Shown here: positions 6,672 through 8,729 of the stretch, one piece after another
Layout of the letters: every line of letters starts with the position of its first letter
How positions within the stretch are numbered: position 1 is the first letter of the stretch
From: an uncultured Flavobacteriales bacterium
GTDB taxonomy: Bacteria > Bacteroidota > Bacteroidia > Flavobacteriales_E > Vicingaceae
NCBI GenBank assembly: GCA_913059105.1
Contig: CAJXRL010000101.1
Coordinates: 1-8,729 of the forward strand
DNA: 8,729 bases
Direction of reading: 5' to 3'
Translations under genes and position numbers: made by a program
Notes under the pieces: model-generated
What the model saw: only the letters and a program-made list of their open reading frames with translations
Told to the model about the DNA's origin: nothing
Databases searched by the model: none

Positions 6672-8265
6672 ATTCGAATAATTCTTGAATTGGTTCTGTT
6701 TGTACAACCCCATTGGTTTGAAATCCAAACAAAAGAGATAAGGAGGGCACAATAGAACGAACAGGATGAGCACTTAAAACTTCGCCTTTTGGAATTCCGA
6801 AACCATAAAACAGCAACGGCACATGAGTATCATACTCATATGGCGAACCATGTGTAGACCCCTTATCTGTGTACGAAGACCAATTTGCCTCTTCCACTAA
6901 AACTAAATCTCCACTTCGTTTAGGATGCACTCCTTCTAAAACCATTTTTTCACGTTTATCTTCTGAATCAGAAATATTTTCTAGGTCAACTACTCGAGCA
7001 ATTCCTTTTTGCTTGTTTAACCACTGTGAGCATTTCAATTTTAGTCGCTGGTATTTTTCCTCTTCCGTCGCTTTTAAACTATCATTGAAATAAACGTTCA
7101 AATTCATTACTCTCGCAATCCAATCTTCAGAAACACCTTCTTGAACGGCAATCCTCTTCAAATTTTTCGAGATCTCACGCCCGTCTAGCTTTCCAGATGG
7201 TATGCCTTTCTCCTTTAAATAAGCTCTTGGCATTCCAGCACCATGATCTGACGTTAAGAAGAGTGTATATTTTTCCTTCCCTACATTATTGTCTAAGAAC
7301 TGAAGTATATCAGCAATGGTTTTATCTAATTTTATATAAGTATCATGCACCTCAACCGATTGCACCCCAAAAATATGCCCAACATAATCTGTAGCTGAAA
7401 AGCTTAACGATACAAAATCAGTATAATCATCTTTCCCAATGAGTTCCTTTTCTATTAAGAGTTTAAATAAATCAGCACTCATCTGATTACCCTGCGGTAC
7501 TTTTTTCAAAATTCCCCAATCTGACTCTTTCTGAGCTTTTACCAAATCATAAGGAAAGGTGGTCTTAGAATTTTTAGTCAACGGAAATTCGTAGCTATTC
7601 AAATCTGGAGCACTTTCGCTGTACTCAGAAATTGATTGAGACAAAGTCCAACCTTCGCTTAAATAGCGTTTCGAATAATCTTGCGCATTAAACTCTTGCA
7701 ACCAAACCGGATTATTATTTAAATAATATGCATCGGATTGCCAAACCCCCTTTTCACTACTAAACCAATATGCCCCATCTGCCAAATGACCTGCCGGCAA
7801 AATAGCCCCTCTATCTTTCAAGGAAATACCAAAACTCTTAGAGTTAAAATTGGAATGCTGTTTCAGGGCATCCGCAAAAGTTTCTACTAAAAGACGTTTA
7901 GGACTAAAAGAAGAAGAATCTCCATCGTTCAGTTTAACGCAATAAACCGACTCTTTCTCAGAACGTTCGAACCAGTTATTGCCCACGATACCATGTACTG
8001 AAGGAGAAGTTCCTGTAAATATGGTTGCATGTCCAGGTCCGGTATAGGTAGGTTTGTAGGTATAGTGAACGTTTTTGCAATTTAGTCCTTCACGCAATAA
8101 TCGTTTGAAACCATCTTCTCCAAAATCGTTGTAAAATTTTGTCAAATAATCGTACCGCATTTGATCCACTACAATGCCCACAATTAATTTAGGTTGTTGC
8201 GTTTCTTGCGCATCAATTTTATAAAGTCCTAAAATTAAGACTAGCACTAAAAATCTAACTTTCAT
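6670..8265 (-). CDS. pafA: Secreted PafA-type alkaline phosphatase
   Basis: This 531-residue protein hydrolyses phosphate monoesters outside the cytoplasm to release phosphate; it belongs to the alkaline phosphatase superfamily. A signal peptide covers residues 1-19 (MKVRFLVLVLILGLYKIDA|Q). Catalytic landmarks are readable in order: zinc ligand Asp34 (VVDQMRYD), nucleophile Thr75 in TYTGPGHAT, Asn96 in GNNWF and Lys150/Arg152 in SLKDRGA. These are followed by Asp293/His297 in SATDYVGH, Asp340/His341 in TSDHGA, and His472 in STHGSP. The Thr-Asn-Lys-x-Arg set is the hallmark of PafA, the monoesterase of Elizabethkingia and Flavobacterium known to be made regardless of phosphate level. Length is normal for the family and no residue is missing. 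It is the last visible gene of the minus-strand operon, starting 3 bases after the fluoride channel gene. No Pho-box-like site is visible, and the promoter must lie beyond the right edge or inside the upstream genes. Confidence 0.93.
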   Translation of the reverse strand: MKVRFLVLVLILGLYKIDAQETQQPKLIVGIVVDQMRYDYLTKFYNDFGEDGFKRLLREGLNCKNVHYTYKPTYTGPGHATIFTGTSPSVHGIVGNNWFERSEKESVYCVKLNDGDSSSFSPKRLLVETFADALKQHSNFNSKSFGISLKDRGAILPAGHLADGAYWFSSEKGVWQSDAYYLNNNPVWLQEFNAQDYSKRYLSEGWTLSQSISEYSESAPDLNSYEFPLTKNSKTTFPYDLVKAQKESDWGILKKVPQGNQMSADLFKLLIEKELIGKDDYTDFVSLSFSATDYVGHIFGVQSVEVHDTYIKLDKTIADILQFLDNNVGKEKYTLFLTSDHGAGMPRAYLKEKGIPSGKLDGREISKNLKRIAVQEGVSEDWIARVMNLNVYFNDSLKATEEEKYQRLKLKCSQWLNKQKGIARVVDLENISDSEDKREKMVLEGVHPKRSGDLVLVEEANWSSYTDKGSTHGSPYEYDTHVPLLFYGFGIPKGEVLSAHPVRSIVPSLSLLFGFQTNGVVQTEPIQELFE

Positions 8266-8268
8266 AGC

Positions 8269-8640
8269 TTATTGTTGTTTGAAAAGCATGACTAAGGCAC
8301 CAATGCCTGCTCCAATGCTTATGGCTAAATTCAAAATTGCAAATGTAATATTACCTTGTTTCAGCAATTCAAAGGTTTCAACGCTAAAGGTAGAAAAAGT
8401 ACTCATGCCTCCGCAAAAACCAATTACCAAAAATAAATACAATGCTTTTTGGTTGGCATCTAGCTTCATGTTAAACTGATACACAAACAATCCCAATAAA
8501 CCACAGGCAATAACATTGGCCACTAGCGTACCAAGAGGAAAATTAGTTTCAAAAAACTGTGTAGAAAATTTTCCAATTAAAAAGCGAACTACAGCTCCTA
8601 ATCCCCCACCCAAAAATATTAACAGTACACTTTTAAGCAT
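8269..8640 (-). CDS. crcB: CrcB/FluC fluoride ion channel
   Basis: A 123-residue inner-membrane protein of normal family length that exports fluoride as a dual-topology dimer. Four membrane segments are visible, at about 4-22, 35-56, 67-86 and 98-120. Family motifs are GGGLGAVVRF with Arg19, PLGTLVANVIACGLLG with Asn42, and GFCGGMSTFSTFSVET at 74-89. The last contains the central sodium-binding break and the pore phenylalanines Phe82 and Phe85. Ser80 takes the place of the more usual Thr, a conservative change. Its ATG (8640) lies 8 bases inside the preceding gene, and the next gene begins 3 bases after its stop, so it is embedded in an operon and probably translated by coupling. No fluoride riboswitch is seen directly upstream because that space is coding. 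Confidence 0.95.
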   Translation of the reverse strand: MLKSVLLIFLGGGLGAVVRFLIGKFSTQFFETNFPLGTLVANVIACGLLGLFVYQFNMKLDANQKALYLFLVIGFCGGMSTFSTFSVETFELLKQGNITFAILNLAISIGAGIGALVMLFKQQ

Positions 8641-8729
8641 GCTTAAAATAGTTTAGAATTGGAGCGGCGATACGGTGAACAAGAAAAGCGATCAGTAATC
8701 CAAGAATCGCACCTCCAATAATATCCGAC
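8633..8729 (-). CDS. PAP2-family membrane phosphatase, C-terminal end only
   Basis: The last 31 codons of a gene entering from the right edge read SDIIGGAILGLLIAFLVHRI and then AAPILNYFKHA before TAA at 8635-8633. An Asp followed by a Gly/Ala-rich membrane helix is how PAP2 (type 2 phosphatidic acid phosphatase) proteins end after their third motif, SRx5Hx3D. This Asp would be the final residue of that motif. The substrate (lipid phosphate, undecaprenyl diphosphate or other) cannot be judged. The stop overlaps the fluoride channel start by 8 bases, so the genes are co-transcribed. The catalytic His and Arg motifs lie outside the window, hence moderate confidence. Confidence 0.6.
   Translation of the reverse strand, partial: SDIIGGAILGLLIAFLVHRIAAPILNYFKHA

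Noticed and set aside
1..8729. CRISPR array, tRNA, rRNA or insertion-sequence transposase
   Set aside because: No regularly spaced repeats, no cloverleaf or rRNA motif, and no transposase-like frame were seen on either strand.

Overview
This window looks like a chromosomal segment from a Bacteroidota member, most likely Flavobacteriia. The DNA is AT-rich by eye. It carries a PafA-type alkaline phosphatase and promoter elements of the Bacteroidota form TAnnTTTG. It also has a GC-richer intergenic repeat of a kind seen in that phylum. I cannot place it to genus.

Left part (1-5010, all minus strand): three large paralogous genes, the outermost cut by the window edge, encode cytoplasmic, helix-rich proteins of about 500 residues. 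They are held together by two C-terminal signatures, KDKEGWN-x-WIR and SPELILFHDWFEAKLL, and are otherwise very divergent. I do not recognise the family by name; the helical layout suggests TPR-like repeats. The first two (1-1262 and 1234-2721) overlap end to start. A decayed C-terminal scrap of another copy overlaps the start of the 1234-2721 gene, so the array was once longer. Between that scrap and the third paralog (3460-5010) lie about 440 bases with no visible gene and then a mosaic of palindromic repeats.

Middle part (5010-6672): divergent from the third paralog are two plus-strand units. One is a very small gene (5179-5352) for a probably exported, acidic, Gly-rich peptide with no Cys, Lys or Arg, closed by a strong terminator. 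The other is an uncharacterised 347-residue helical protein (5544-6587), also closed by a strong terminator. Both are preceded by the same architecture: a direct repeat TTGTCC-N14-TTGTCC, then exactly 23 bases, then a TAnnTTTG-like -7 element. The matched spacing argues that one activator controls both. A helical-repeat protein beside a co-regulated small exported peptide resembles in layout the peptide-signalling pairs of Firmicutes (Rap/Phr, RRNPP). This is the most likely undescribed system here, but its function is inference only.

Right part (6670-8729, minus strand): a tightly packed operon in the order PAP2-family phosphatase (only its C-terminus is visible), CrcB/FluC fluoride channel, and secreted PafA alkaline phosphatase. 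The first two overlap by 8 bases and the second pair is 3 bases apart.
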